NCBI RefSeq assembly: GCF_003589595.1
Contig: NW_020654422.1
Span: 2,902,105 to 2,966,104 of the forward strand
Source of the DNA: Hyposmocoma kahamanoa
Taxonomy: Eukaryota > Arthropoda > Insecta > Lepidoptera > Cosmopterigidae
Reading direction: 5' to 3'
Length of the DNA: 64,000 nt
The position numbers and the translations under genes were made by a program. How positions within the stretch are numbered: the first letter of the stretch is position 1; each line of letters starts with the position of its first letter. The notes below the pieces were generated by a model. The model saw only the letters and a program-made list of their open reading frames with translations. It had not been told where the DNA came from and did not search any database. Below, in pieces: positions 1 through 10,822 of the stretch.

Positions 1-59
1 GAAAAATTCAAACTGTGGTGTACTACAGTCTAAACTCTCTCTTTCGACAAGAGATTATG

Positions 60-655
60 ACCAGGCCATCAAGGAGTGAGGCACTGCCGCGGGAGGCAAG
101 CATCACTCCTTACAAGTATTTTTTATTTGCTTCAACCATTTTTTTTTTGTTAATCCGGGGGAATCTGCTTACAGATACCCCGGCCCCGCGGGGGCAGAAC
201 CGGGGTTATGTGGAACTGGGCTGAACCCTGAAGGGGAGCAACCCGACCGCACTAAACCCCCGGAGTGTTCCTCCTCTCCGCTGTAGGTGGGGGTGCCGGT
301 ACGCTGTTGCACTCGTCTGCGCCCCCACCAGCGGCTGGCCGCGCCCTGCGCAGCCTCTCCCCGAGAAGGGAGACACATCGGTCCCCAGATTCCGAATGTG
401 AGACTCGCCGAACACCAGACGAATCTTCCATCCCGGGCCCTTTTATGCTGGGCAACGAACTCCCCCGAGTCCGCTACCCAGGGGCCATAGGGGGCCAGGA
501 CAGCATCCACTCAACTGTGAAGTTCAGTGGCTGCTCCCCCAGCCCCCGCGGCGGATCTGATGACAGGCTCCGCCGCAACACCTAACGCACTACCGTGCGG
601 ACTCTCCGAAGAGAGTCCCGTGGAGCGCCCACTTTAACCCTGCCTATAGCGTGCA
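60..655 (-). other. GC-rich retroelement-like block, unclassified
   Basis: This block is far richer in G+C than its surroundings. Read on the minus strand it ends in an A-run (T-run on the plus strand at about 140-150), which resembles the 3' end of a non-LTR retroelement. A 113-codon minus-strand frame covers 169-510, but I recognise no domain in it and other frames are open too, as expected of GC-rich DNA. A short inverted repeat (AAGGAGTGA / TCACTCCTT) lies at about 74-112. The block could equally be the 3' UTR of a GC-rich LINE or another repeat. The boundary with the following Rep-G copy at about 660 is sharp. Confidence 0.4.
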
Positions 656-665
656 CACTCGTTTT

Positions 666-972
666 TAACCAATTTCAGAAAAAGGAGGAGATTCTCAATT
701 CGACTGTATTTGTTTGTATTTTCTGTTACGCGATAACTTTTTTTTGAACCGATTTATTTGTGAACTGATTTTGATGACTCTTTTTGTTGAAAAAGGGGAA
801 CCTCAGTATTGGTTCCATTCAAATTTTGAAAATATGCCACCTCTAAGGGTAGCAAACTAGGGAATGAATCCGGTTTCGCGCACTTTCTGGTAACTGATTT
901 CAATGAAACTTGGCAAATTTAAACATAAAAAAAGTTAAAAAGCAGAAACTTTGGAGGTCAGTTTTTATTTTA
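666..972 (+). repeat. Rep-G copy 1 (short-TIR repeat)
   Basis: It matches the other Rep-G copies: a start like AACCGACTTCAAAAAAGGAG (diverged here), then TTCTCAATTCGACTGTAT, a middle with CCCATT(C/T)AAATTTG, and an end close to GAGGTCGGTTTTT. The two ends are inverted versions of each other in the better copies (61272-61745), so this is probably a non-autonomous DNA element. It has no coding capacity. Confidence 0.75.
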
Positions 973-1839
973 TAAAAAAGTTATTTAATATTTATCTAAA
1001 CTAACTATCAACTAACTAAACTAAACTATCATTACATCGTATGTACCCATTGCGATAATCTAGACAATATGACTAATATTTATAACGCTATTTTATACAA
1101 TTTGAAGAAGGCAAAATTAGATTAATTAAATTGGGTTAGGATCAACGTCGTTTTCAACAGGATAAATACTATTTCCTGCACTGTAATAACGTTTATCTAA
1201 CAATTTAACGAGATAAATGAAGGAGTTCTCGACGAAATTACTTGTTCTTATTAATAGCCATCGTGAAGTTTTTCCTATTCATCTGAATAAGTCGATAATA
1301 CTGTTTACTAACTCAATAAGATGTTTTAGTGATAGCTGCTTTCCGTGCTCATGTACTCATATACACTTCCAAAATATGTACAGTTCTAAATAGTGTCAAA
1401 ATTCTCACTATATTCTCATCACACATTATATTATTTTTTTACGGTAAATGTAAAATTTTAAATACTTGGTATCCGTTGTTTTGTGTACATTCAAATAATT
1501 TGGTAAAAGTGTAAAAAAGTTTTTATTTTATATACAAACTATTTATTATTCTTATTATTATTTTTCCTACAGTCACAGTGTTCTAAAGTAAACATTTAAA
1601 AAAAATCTAACCTTAAACCCTTGGAGGATGGAAGAAAATAAAGGAAAGGAGCTGCCCTATATATGGGATAAACGTCCCTACCTAAACCAAAAATGTCCAC
1701 CACAAATGGCGGATTTCTTTAGTGTTGTACCATAATCATCGACAGTTCAACATCGACGTGCAAATGTATGGCTTGAATATTGAAACTGTTTTTTTTCTCT
1801 CATATTTGTAATTTATATAGTTTGCTGTAATCAAAGTAT
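973..1839. other. AT-rich interval, nothing assigned
   Basis: AT-rich sequence with short homopolymers. I see no coding signal, repeat match or RNA gene in it. Confidence 0.5.
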
Positions 1840-2615
1840 GATAATAATTGGGCTGATGCGTTTGGTTTGCTTATAAACCCAACAAAATCACAGGCAATAA
1901 TCGTAGGTAGCAACAGACTTTACTGTAGGTTGGACATTGATAATCTCGCCAAGGTTTCGTATAATGGAGTGAGTCTTGCATATGCTGATAATATAAAGAA
2001 CCTGGGTCTGATAATCGATCATACACTGTCTTGGAGACCACAGGTAAATGAGGTTAGTCGACGCAAGCATTTTTCCTACCATTCTCTCAAGCGGCTTCAA
2101 TTCTTCTTCCCATTCAATACCAAGGTTATGCTTGCTCAGTCTTTACTACTTCCTCTTCTCGATTATGCCGATGTTTGTTATTTGGATGCTATTGAGGAGC
2201 CGCTTAACAAACTGGAGCGCCTACAAAATCTGGCAATCCGTTTCATATTCGGTTTACGGAAATATGACCGTGTCTCTGAATTTCGGACCAAGTTGAAATG
2301 GCTACCAATCCGACTTCGCCGAGATATGCACGTTCTTTGTCTCCTTTACAAAATTCTACATTACCCCCAGCTTCCTCATTATCTGAGTTCCCGTTTTTCT
2401 CCCTTCCCGAGTTCCAAGTTCCCGCCCAAAACGTACCTGTGACACTAGATCACTAATAAATCCCCAATCCAACTCGAAATTCTTCCACAACTCTTTCACG
2501 GTAAGTGCAACTCGTATGTGGAATAAACTGCCTGCTGGCATTCGTGACAGTCCATTGGTGGCATCTTTTAAACATAAATTAAAAGAGCACTACCTGTCAA
2601 ACGCGTTAGATAGCT
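1840..2615 (+). pseudogene. LINE reverse transcriptase, C-terminal part (Jockey/CR1-like)
   Basis: This is a 5'-truncated non-LTR retrotransposon ORF2. The protein starts within the reverse transcriptase at GLLINPTKSQAIIVGSN, the motif that follows the catalytic palm, and continues through NIKNLGLIIDHTLSW (thumb region) and LLLPLLDYADVCY. The frame is open to 2442. Beyond that stop the C-terminus resumes in another frame, with the typical MWNKLPAGIRDS and FKHKLKEHYLSNALDS ending at 2615. At least one frameshift or stop therefore separates the two parts, and the copy is dead. The catalytic YADD box and the endonuclease are missing. Jockey/CR1-group affiliation is inferred from the C-terminal motifs and the 3' UTR; a clade assignment would need alignment. 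Confidence 0.88.
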
Positions 2616-2963
2616 AATAGGTAACATATATTATAAAGTAGTAATTTATTTAGTTTTTAATATATATTCTGCTTATGTTTGTATTTATGTATATAAAGTT
2701 CATGTAGGTGTGTATGTCTGTCATATGTATATATTATCATCTTTTATATATATATTTATGTATATATTTTATTAATTTTTTTTTACTCACATTTAAATTT
2801 AAATTTTATTGTACAATAATTAGTCCCGCAGACTTTATTTTTCACCTAGGCTAGGGTTGGCTGGAAGAGATCTCTTCTAGAGAAAAGTTCACGTTTGTAT
2901 ATGTCCTTTATAACTTGTGTTTCATGTATCTTTTCTTTGTGCAATAAAGAGTTATTATTATTA
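2616..2963 (+). repeat. LINE 3' UTR with AATAAAG and TTA-repeat tail
   Basis: This is the 3' UTR of the preceding LINE. It contains GGCTGGAAGAGATCTC and ends with TTTGTGCAATAAAGAG followed by a short (TTA)n run at about 2951-2963. From memory, this 3' end occurs in many lepidopteran LINE copies. The next element begins immediately after it. Confidence 0.75.
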
Positions 2964-3312
2964 ATAATGCATTCAGGATGCTGATGGGGCTGCCGCGGTC
3001 CTGCAGCGCGTCAGGGATGTTCGCGGAGGCACGTGTAGATTGCTTCTACACCAAGATGCGTAAACGATGTACATCCTTGGCGCGCAGTATTCGGCCAGCC
3101 CCAACAGCATCCTGAACATGATCGCGAACCGACTCGACTGTCTATACGTGAATCATTGTGTAATGATTCACGTACTTAAAAATAAGTAGTAATGTCCTAT
3201 TGTGCTTTGTCTTTGTTGTTTTGTGTACATTTACTAACATTAGATTGAAGTAATTTTGTAACTAACACCTTGGGTCCATGCTACCTAAATAAATGAATTT
3301 ATTATTATTATT
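2964..3312 (+). pseudogene. RTE-type LINE ORF2, extreme C-terminus and 3' tail
   Basis: The plus-strand frame from 2964 reads NNAFRMLMGLPRSCS, then FAEARVDCFYTKMRK and LARSIR, the C-terminal Cys-rich tail of a LINE reverse transcriptase. It hits a stop at about 3113. A one-base shift restores NSILNMIANRLDCLY and a stop at 3189, so a 1-nt deletion has broken it. The 3' UTR ends in (TTA)n at 3299-3312. A 13-nt perfect inverted repeat (3145-3157 / 3162-3174) lies over the last codons. This copy abuts the preceding LINE tail directly. RTE affiliation is from memory of similar proteins. Confidence 0.75.
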
Positions 3313-3579
3313 AAAATGTTTAATTAAAGTAGATCAATATTCATTGTCATAAGAGAATATCCGAGATGATAGATATGAGTTTTTGAATTTATTATTTTGC
3401 ATTTATAAGTGCTCACATATTACGAAAAATAATATAAATCTCTATGCATTTCCAATCTAAAGACTGATATTGTATATTTTTTAAAAGGTCTTCAAATAGT
3501 TTAAGCTGTTTTGTATTCATGCATTGGTATAGAATTAATATCAGTGATTTTGATTTAGGTGAATCTAACACTTCCATTT
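3313..3579. other. AT-rich interval, nothing assigned
   Basis: AT-rich sequence between the LINE tail and the long inverted repeat, with no recognisable feature. Confidence 0.5.
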
Positions 3580-4467
3580 AATTATTGAAAATAAAAACCT
3601 CATGGGGTTTTAATAACAGAATATCGATAATGTGTCTACTTACAAGAACAACTCTATCTCAAAATAATCGTTATCAACAATCTTCAAAATATACTAAGAA
3701 CACGCAATCTAAAGTAACCAAAGCAAAATTCGGCAAGACTTATGAATAAACTACTTAAATGAGTCTAATTACATGAGATATTTGGGCTATTGTATGATTT
3801 ATAGTCAAAAAATAACACATGCCGGTGTAATGTAACATTTGGTTGATTTTCGCCCTTTTTACTGCCGCACCCCTTAATGCCGCAGCAACGCATTTTAATC
3901 AATACTTCTCTTCTCACTGTCCATATTTTTATCCAAATTTATTACAATTCATGCGAATAATTTACATTAAGCATTTGGCGAAACATTGGTTTTGACATTT
4001 TATGTACTTCCCTTTGACAACGAGATATGGATGTCAAAGCGTACTCCAAAAATGGTAAAATGAGGACAGTTGACATTTATGAAGACGTTACGTATTTTCG
4101 ATTCCCGTGTTTGACATAAATTAATGTAGTGCTACGCATTTACATAAATCAATATAGTCTAAGCTTAAATCCTAGACTATGGAAACCGAAGGATATGTTA
4201 TATTGATATGTATTATTGAAGATTAATTTGGACGCAAGTCGTCTGTACAACACTACATTTATTCATTCGTTTGTACAAGCACATCCTTTCTCGCCCCACA
4301 CGTCATTCCATCTTTTTTCGTTTCGTTTCTTTCCATGTCAAATAAGTTAATCTGGTTTACTCAATAAAATTACATAGTATTTTCTTGATTTCGTTGTTTA
4401 ATTCATCGTATATAAATCAGACGTTATATGTATGTATTTAATGCATTTAGACGTTGAAAACATAAAC

Positions 4468-4483
4468 ATTTTATTGTCTTTAT
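4468..4483 (+). repeat. Target-site duplication of PLE-A copy 1, left
   Basis: ATTTTATTGTCTTTAT, repeated with one change at 5148-5163 on the other side of the PLE. Confidence 0.85.
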
Positions 4484-5147
4484 CGAGTTCTTAGGTTTTC
4501 GCGATTGTTACACATAGGAAATGAAACTATTTTTCCGGATTTAAATCCCGTATATTTGTTTTTTCAAACAAACTGACGTTTCGGGCCCTTTACAGGTCCC
4601 ATGGTCACGGTTGACTGAGGTGGTACAGTCTTCAACCAGTTATTTCTAATATTGATGCAAACCACCCTATTTTTTTCCACTATAGTTACAATAGTTATTA
4701 ATTAAATACCTTATTTTTAATTTTACAAAGAAAATATTCCAATTTACATTATATTAAGTTTTACAAGTTATTTTATTAAGTTTAATTTATTATTGATTAT
4801 TAATAGAAATTAGAATAAACTAAAACATATTAATTAGTACTGCAGTCTTATGTCTGTTTGGGATTTTTTAATAGAGGAAATAATGGGTCCCAAACTGGTG
4901 GCACGGAGAAACCATCTTCCCTGTTGAAATTAGGATGTTTTTTAATTTCAATGACCTCTCGCAGCATCCTGGGTAGATAACGGACTTCTTTTGCAAGGAC
5001 CTGGGGCTTGTCAAACTTCATTGAATGTGTAGGTTTATCCATGACATGCTCGCAGACTGCAGACTTGTTTACGCGACGGTGTTTGATCAGCTATATGTTC
5101 TTTGACGCGGGTAAAAAACTTCGCTTTGTTTGTCCAATATAAGAGAG
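4484..5147 (-). mobile_element. Penelope-like element PLE-A copy 1, 5'-truncated, GIY-YIG end
   Basis: Read on the minus strand it starts inside the GIY-YIG endonuclease (SYIGQTKRSF, then TRVKEHIAD after a frameshift), continues with KSAVCEHVMDKPTHS and ends with GFSVPPVWDPLFPLL and KNPKQT at 4848. The remainder is the 3' region down to 4484. PLEs encode a reverse transcriptase fused to a C-terminal GIY-YIG nuclease; only the nuclease C-terminus survives here. Frameshifts at about 5070 and 5090 make it a pseudogene. It is flanked by a 16-bp direct repeat (4468-4483 and 5148-5163, 15/16 identical), a clear target-site duplication. The target is the central part of the long inverted-repeat element. 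Confidence 0.88.
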
Positions 5148-5163
5148 ATTTTATTGTCTTTGT
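5148..5163 (+). repeat. Target-site duplication of PLE-A copy 1, right
   Basis: ATTTTATTGTCTTTGT, the partner of 4468-4483. Confidence 0.85.
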
Positions 5164-5803
5164 TTAACTTCTGCGTACCGCCGTAAGCCAAAAGAGATAA
5201 CACTACATTGATTTATGTCAAATACGGGAACCGAAAATACGTAACGTCATCTTAAATGCCAACTGTCCTCATTTTACCATATTTGGAGTACCATTTGACA
5301 TCCGTATCCGGTTGTCAAAAGGAAGTACATGAAATGTTAAAACCAATGTTTGGCCAATGCTTTATTGAATTATTAGCATGAATTGTAATAAATTTGGACA
5401 AAAATATTGACAGTGAAAACAATTAAGTATTAATAAAAATTTGTCGCTGCGGCATTAAGGGGTGCGGTAGTAGAAAAGATGGAAATCAACCGAATGCTAC
5501 TAATGTACCGGTGTTATCACCGGCATGTGTTATTTTTTGTCTATAAATCATACAATAGCCCAAATATCTCATGGTATGTATATGGTCTCAAATTACATGG
5601 TAATTAGACTCTTTTAAGTAGTTTATTCATAAGTCTTGCCGAATTTTGTTTTGGTTACTTCAGATTGCCTGTTTGTTAGCATATTTTGAAAATAAAATCG
5701 TTGATAACGATTATTTTGAGATAGTGTTGTTCTTGTAAGCAGACATATTATCGATATTCTGTTATTAAAACAATTCACTACGAGGTTTTCATTTTTTCAT
5801 TAT

Positions 5804-6476
5804 TATAATTTTTATTTTTAAAGTTTAACTACAAATGAAAAAGAAAGAAGGAATGGTTGGAAATCATAGGATTGCCGAACATAAACATTGGATCAAATAT
5901 CATCTTCGTTTGTTCGCTCCAATTTGAAGAGTCAAATTTTAATAGAACTTTGAATGTAACTATATTACATGATAATGCAATTCCATTGTCGTATTTATTG
6001 GTACATAATTTTATATTTAATTTTGAGGAAACAAGAGATATTGCTAGGCATTCTCAGATCCTTAAAACCATCCACTCGTTTCTGATTTATCCCCACTGAC
6101 AACTCTAACATTATATAACATGTATTAGACGTAATAATTATAGGCGCCCAATAATAAATAGCAGCAGCTGCAATAACTTGTACGTCATCCACATAGTTTC
6201 AATGTAAATGATAACTGACAGCGACCAACGTGTGGGCAGCTACACAAAACTCATATACAATGGCCTTTTGTAATGCTCTTTTTCAAACTTGTCGAGCGTG
6301 TAGACAGCAGCACTAGTTGTATATCAATTCGCTGCGCTCGCGTTGGCCTAGTGCAAGAATACTTGTTTACTCTACAGCCAACAGTACAGCCAAGTAAAAC
6401 TTCTAATTTTTAGGCTAGTGTAACTTGCCAGTAAATTGACAAAACACGAGCCTGATATTGGATTTTCAGTCATATT
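5804..6476. other. AT-rich interval, nothing assigned
   Basis: It contains an 80-codon frame (5857-6099) with no recognisable motif, overlapped by an opposite frame. I treat it as non-coding. Confidence 0.4.
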
Positions 6477-6745
6477 GTGATAGTGGAGTAAAACAAGTAG
6501 GACAACTCCATACAAAATAACAGCGCGGTTTGTATGTGTGCGCAACCGCCACGCGCGCCGTGTACGGATGCACACATTCGCATAATAAAGAGAGGCGCGT
6601 TGGAACGACCAGTGTTATGCAACGCTAATGCATTGCCAGAATATGCAAGTCCGTACAAAGCGGGCGACGGGTGCGCGCACATACAAACCGCACTGCGACG
6701 TTTGTATGGACTTACCATACTTGTTTTTTTATTCTACTATGGTAT
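6477..6745. repeat. MITE-like foldback with GC-rich centre
   Basis: Arms of about 70 bp face each other (about 6477-6545 and 6671-6745). They share CTCCATACAAA, GCGGTTTGTATGTG and ACAAGTA/TACTTGT. The roughly 125 bp between them is unusually GC-rich (CGCCACGCGCGCCG). There is no ORF of interest. This is the usual appearance of a miniature inverted-repeat transposable element. Confidence 0.65.
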
Positions 6746-7519
6746 TGTCGTCAAGTTTGGTTAATTAATGTCTAAAGTAAGGTCAAACTTCGTGAGACTC
6801 CTCATAATAAAGTAAAATATAGTTGAATCCAAACATGTCCTCTACTATGCTATGTCTAATATATATAATAAAAATAAAGTTTCCATCATACCAAACAACT
6901 TAAGTCGAAAAAGGAACATTAGAAAAAAAGTATTTTTCCATACATCATACAAAAGTGTTATTGCATCTATGTGTACACCTGACCGCAAGTTATTCGCGTC
7001 GATCCTAACGTGCACCAAATCCATTCTGCACAAAGTATCGCCAAGCCGTAATGTGAGCATTACTGCGTTCCGAACGTATACTATGTTCTACGAATTGCTA
7101 CAAATGTCGATCCGGGGAATGTGTGTAATTGAATCCAAAAGGAAATTGCATTCCAAACGCTGAGTTCCGATGCAACTCTTTCGCCTCTAATATTTGCATT
7201 GCTCGTCAACTAACGGAATTTTCCTCTTGAATTTTCACAGCCAAAACTTACATTTATTGAGAAAAATTCCAAATCTCCTTGAGTAACTCTAGTGGAAAAT
7301 GTTTTGGTGAAATGTGAACTTGTCAATAGAACTTTTTACATTTTGTTACCCTTTCTTTAGTAAAACGTTGCCTATTACAGTCGATAGCTACGCACCGTAC
7401 ACGCTCATTTCATAATAATTAAAACCCACCAATTATAAAATGACAATGAAATCGAAGGCAAGTAGGCCACGCCCATTTTTCACTATGTATTGATCTATGC
7501 ACCTCCGCGGACGCATCTT
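6746..7519. other. Interval without recognised feature
   Basis: A 103-codon plus-strand frame (6852-7163) has no motif I know and is shadowed by an opposite frame of 71 codons. No RNA gene or repeat match seen. Confidence 0.4.
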
Positions 7520-7763
7520 TTATGTTATACTAAGTGACGGGAAGAACAGTCGCGTGCCTGGTGGTACGACAAAGATCGGGGCACTGCCATTGTGCCCGTC
7601 ACCCTGAGACATAAGTTCACAAATCCCATATGCCTGTAAATTCATCAGCGCCCTTACCCTACTAAATCGGAACGCGGTAATATTTACATTACTGATTTGC
7701 GGCAGAAATAGAAAAGGTGACAGTACTTCCTTAGAGGAACTCTTTTAGAAGGAGCTCTGCTGC
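7520..7763 (-). repeat. Rep-A copy 1
   Basis: Minus-strand copy of the commonest repeat in the window. In its own orientation Rep-A runs from GCAGTAGAGCTCCTTGTGAA through TTTCTGCCGCCAAGCAGTAA, GACTTGTCAACTTATGTCTC and GGTGACGGGCGCAGTGGCAG to GTTCGTCCCGTCACTTGG and a TTATAAAAAAA tail. The middle of this copy is partly deleted. The A-rich tail without terminal inverted repeats suggests retroposition. I see no clear Pol III A or B box, so I do not call it a tRNA SINE. Confidence 0.85.
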
Positions 7764-9489
7764 TAATGCGCTACCACAGATGAGTCTCTTCCCTTAGTGC
7801 GAACTCATGTGAGATGATCGGTAAAATCACAGACCGTGGCAAAACGCCGTATAGACCAGTCACCGGCGGAGAACCGGGAAAAACTGTTTGCTAGATCAAA
7901 TGGTTTAGGTATTTACTGTTGAATAATGTTTTTACAAAAAATCTACGATACATCTAAGGATATTGTTTAAAGAATGTACTAATGTGTATACGATAAGATA
8001 TACTTTATCCGATCATATAAAACCCTGAAAATAGGTTAAATAAAAGTTAAAAATTTTTTTTTAATAGTATATCTAACTTTGTACATAATTTTTATATGGA
8101 GATATTTTTCTTTAAGTACTAAAAGAGAACCTGATAAATTTTGGGTCTAAACTGAAGTCCTATTAGTTATTAAATTCACTAAATAGGAAATTGCCCAGCG
8201 AGTTAACGACACGCCGTCAGTCGCCATCGGGCGGTTGTTCAAGTCAGATCAGTGTCAAATTTTCTTCACCTGATATTATTTTATTCATATTAATTTACAG
8301 CACGAGGATCGCGGGATGAGAGGGGCGACCTACGTCTTTACTTCCTAAAATCTAGGCTCGCGTTAAAATACTTCGCCTTAAGTGGTTATTTCTTTTAGTT
8401 TGCGAGCATCGAGTGTATATCCAGAAATAGTGATGTAACAAGAGCCATCCGTTCCTGACAGGACATCAGGCAAATTGGCCTTAAATCACTTTTAAATATC
8501 AACTCTCGAGTGCGCTAAAATCACAAATTAGAAAGCTGAAATAGTACAGCGCCAACAATTGACCTGTGTGTACGTCTTCGTATATTCCAAAAATATTCGG
8601 TATTTATTGTAATAAAGATATATCTCTAACTATGGGGGCTGTTCCATTCGGTGGTTTGGGAAAAACAGCAAAACATCTAATTACAAAACAAATGGAATCA
8701 CATTTCATCGGTAATTAAATATGAAATACATATGTAATTGTTCAATTTAAGTCTGTTATAGCAACGTTCAAGTTAAACTGTTCGATTTGAGGTAACGACA
8801 CCCGTCAATTGTTTTGAATTCGGGCTGCCAGTCGGAGCGCAGTTATCATCGTAATGATATGGCAGAATAATTTTCAAACAAATTAAACGACACTTCGTCT
8901 CTATTTCTGGTTATAAAATCGATGTTTGTAAGTAAACAAGAGACGAACCATATTTCAATTACAATGACAACATATTGATAAATCATTTCGGATTATGTAT
9001 TCGGGTATTTTTGCCATCTCACAATTTCTGAGGTAATATCAGAAAAAAAAACTTAAAAGCAAAAGTAGTGTCAAGCTTATTTATCGTTATGTTGGGTCCT
9101 GATAAATAAAATAAATTCGTCAACTGTTTGGCGTTTTTAGAAATATTTATTGTGTGAACCAGTGTAGAGAGCGACTTTGCAAAATTATTTTTTATATTTG
9201 CAAAGAAAATCCGTTGTACCGTAACTTATATACCCGCCCACGTTTTCCTACCCTAACTTAAGAAGGTAAAAGTACAATAAGTCCTTTTCCGATGTTTTAT
9301 ATAACTTCCTGCTACAATAACGAACACAATTGACGTGAAATGTTTGATTTTATGCTTGAACACTCAACGTATATCCACTACGTTGAGTAAAGACTTTATA
9401 TTTTCGCCCAGTAACTTAATATAAGTTGAAATTCCGTGTACAGTGTATACTCGTAGTTTACAGAGTATACAGTATACGGTTTGACAACC
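7764..9489. other. AT-rich interval, nothing assigned
   Basis: No repeat match or coding frame I can defend. A small perfect inverted repeat (ACTCAACGTA / TACGTTGAGT) sits at 9362-9388. Confidence 0.45.
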
Positions 9490-9695
9490 TTGATAGCCCG
9501 AAGGTTAACACTGTGGGCGCTGGATGCAGAGGTTCCAAGTCCCGGATTCGATTCCCGGTAAATCCTATTTCAGAAATTCAATGTTCTTAAAATTGATTGT
9601 AACATCTATTCTCCTTATGGAGAGCAATAAAATGATTGAGTACCTATTGAACTTTTCTATATTGGTTCTGGTCTGGATGTTCAGGGAAAAACAGG
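9490..9695 (+). repeat. Rep-C copy 1 (tRNA-derived SINE)
   Basis: The head has A-box-like GATAGCCCGAAGGTTAAC and B-box-like CCCGGATTCGATTCCCGG (about 9541-9558). The middle has TTGGTTCTGGTCTGGATGTT as in the other Rep-C copies (19096, 36178). This copy carries inserted or diverged sequence between head and middle. Confidence 0.7.
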
Positions 9696-9996
9696 TCGTG
9701 TGTACTCTGGAGGGACTTCGCTCAGTCATGGGAATTCTTGCAGCTACTGTATGCAAAGAACCGCACCGTAGGGTGTCCCAAAATTCACGCAAGATGATAT
9801 AATTTTTATAGAAAACACAGGTTTATAATTAAAAAAAAAAAAATTGTGTGGTAAAGCATGTAGGGTAAATGGCCTCCACGGCTTTGGTGGCACATTTGCA
9901 CTTTTTTCATGACATTTTTGATGACCGTTTTACAGGTTTTGTGGTTTTTTGAAATCAAAGTTTTATATTACAATCCCACGACCACACATGCCTTTA

Positions 9997-10118
9997 GTAG
10001 CAGAAGATCTCCTTGTGAAAGAGTTTGTCCAGGGAAGTACTGCCTCGTTACCTATTTTCTGCCGCCAAGCAGTAATGTCAGCATTACTGTTTTCCTGTTT
10101 TGACGGGTATAAAAAAAA
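9997..10118 (+). repeat. Rep-A copy 2, truncated
   Basis: Only the first ~110 bp of Rep-A (GTAGCAGAAGATCTCCTTGT to TTTTGACGGGTAT) remain. They run into an A-run that is also the left edge of a near-perfect palindrome (10112-10166). Confidence 0.8.
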
Positions 10119-10166
10119 GGTGGATATTGAGCACTGTAATACAGTGCTCAATTTCCACCTTTTTTT
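10112..10166. repeat. Near-perfect 55-bp palindrome
   Basis: Two 27-nt arms with one mismatch surround a single central base. The left arm is AAAAAAAGGTGGATATTGAG continuing to CACTGTA, and the right arm is its complement. It lies exactly where the Rep-A copy ends. Confidence 0.9.
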
Positions 10167-10243
10167 CACGAGATTCCACTACAGTTATGCAAAGTGGTCT
10201 CTCTTGCCTTTTAGTTTCATTACTTTTCGTGATAGACTGGCGT

Positions 10244-10570
10244 TCAGCGTTGGGGTGCTTTCCCAGCCAGTTTTGACACCGTAAATGCTGTCCACGTGTC
10301 ATTATGAGAAGATTTTGCACATTTGCGTATAGTCGTTCTTGACCATTGGTAGGGGAGGGACAATACGGGTTCCGGTCCTACAGCAACTGCTTCCGACCCT
10401 TTTTTGACCAGTTCATCTGCCGCGTCATTGCCACGTGAGCCGCTGTGTATTATAAACGACTGTAGAGTTATGTGGTTGCGTATACATATCTCCATGAGCG
10501 CTTGATGGTATAAATAAGCCCTCGGTGCCTGAAGTACTGACATGCTATCGGAGAGTATGTTGGTGGTTTA
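10244..10570 (-). pseudogene. LINE RNase H domain remnant
   Basis: The minus-strand frame reads NILSDSMSVLQAPRAYL, then FIIHSGSRGNDAADELVKKG and PVLSLPYQWSRTTIRKC. This matches the second half of the RNase H domain that follows the reverse transcriptase in several LINE clades (R1, I, LOA). A catalytic Asp is visible in LSDS, the His in IHSG and the late Asp in GNDAAD. The N-terminal part with the first catalytic residues is missing, and the Trp-x-Pro before the His is replaced by Ile-Ile. The frame closes soon after; a shift near 10270 allows a few more codons. The fragment is isolated, with no RT next to it. Confidence 0.75.
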
Positions 10571-10822
10571 TTAACAACATAAGGGTCAGGCCTGAATTCC
10601 AGTCTAGTTCGGCTAAGAACATTGTGGATCACGTAAGACGTTTAATGGTTTAATCAATTTTGGAAACATAAGTACTTTTAATCAAGCTTTAGAGTGCTGA
10701 ATGGTACCCTGAATGAGAGTTAAATTCATCCCTTTGATACTTAGGTTTCCCCTGGCAGTACTAACAATTATGTGCACCTAATCTTACGATTTCTCTGTTT
10801 ATAAGCCCTTTTAGCCGATTGT
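10571..10822. other. Interval without recognised feature
   Basis: No coding or repeat signal recognised. Confidence 0.45.

Larger units (their letters stand above)
3580..5803. mobile_element. Long inverted-repeat (foldback) element, interrupted by a PLE
   Basis: The left arm (about 3580-4133) is inverted in the right arm (about 5198-5803). Shared blocks include TTTTAATAACAGAATATCG, ATTCGGCAAGACTTATG, CCGCACCCCTTAATGCCGC and TAAAATGAGGACAGTTG. The arms are long (0.55-0.6 kb) and similar, with small indels. The middle (about 4134-5197) holds unassigned AT-rich DNA plus a PLE-A insertion (4484-5147). Without that insertion and one copy of its duplication the element would be about 1.54 kb. I see no transposase. 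It is probably a non-autonomous DNA transposon of foldback or long-TIR type, or an inverted duplication. Confidence 0.85.

Noticed and set aside
169..585. Overlapping long ORFs at the window start as genes
   Set aside because: Three or more frames are open at once, a product of high GC content.
3580..5803. CRISPR or phage-type arrays anywhere in the window
   Set aside because: No regularly spaced short direct repeats; the repeats here are inverted or dispersed.
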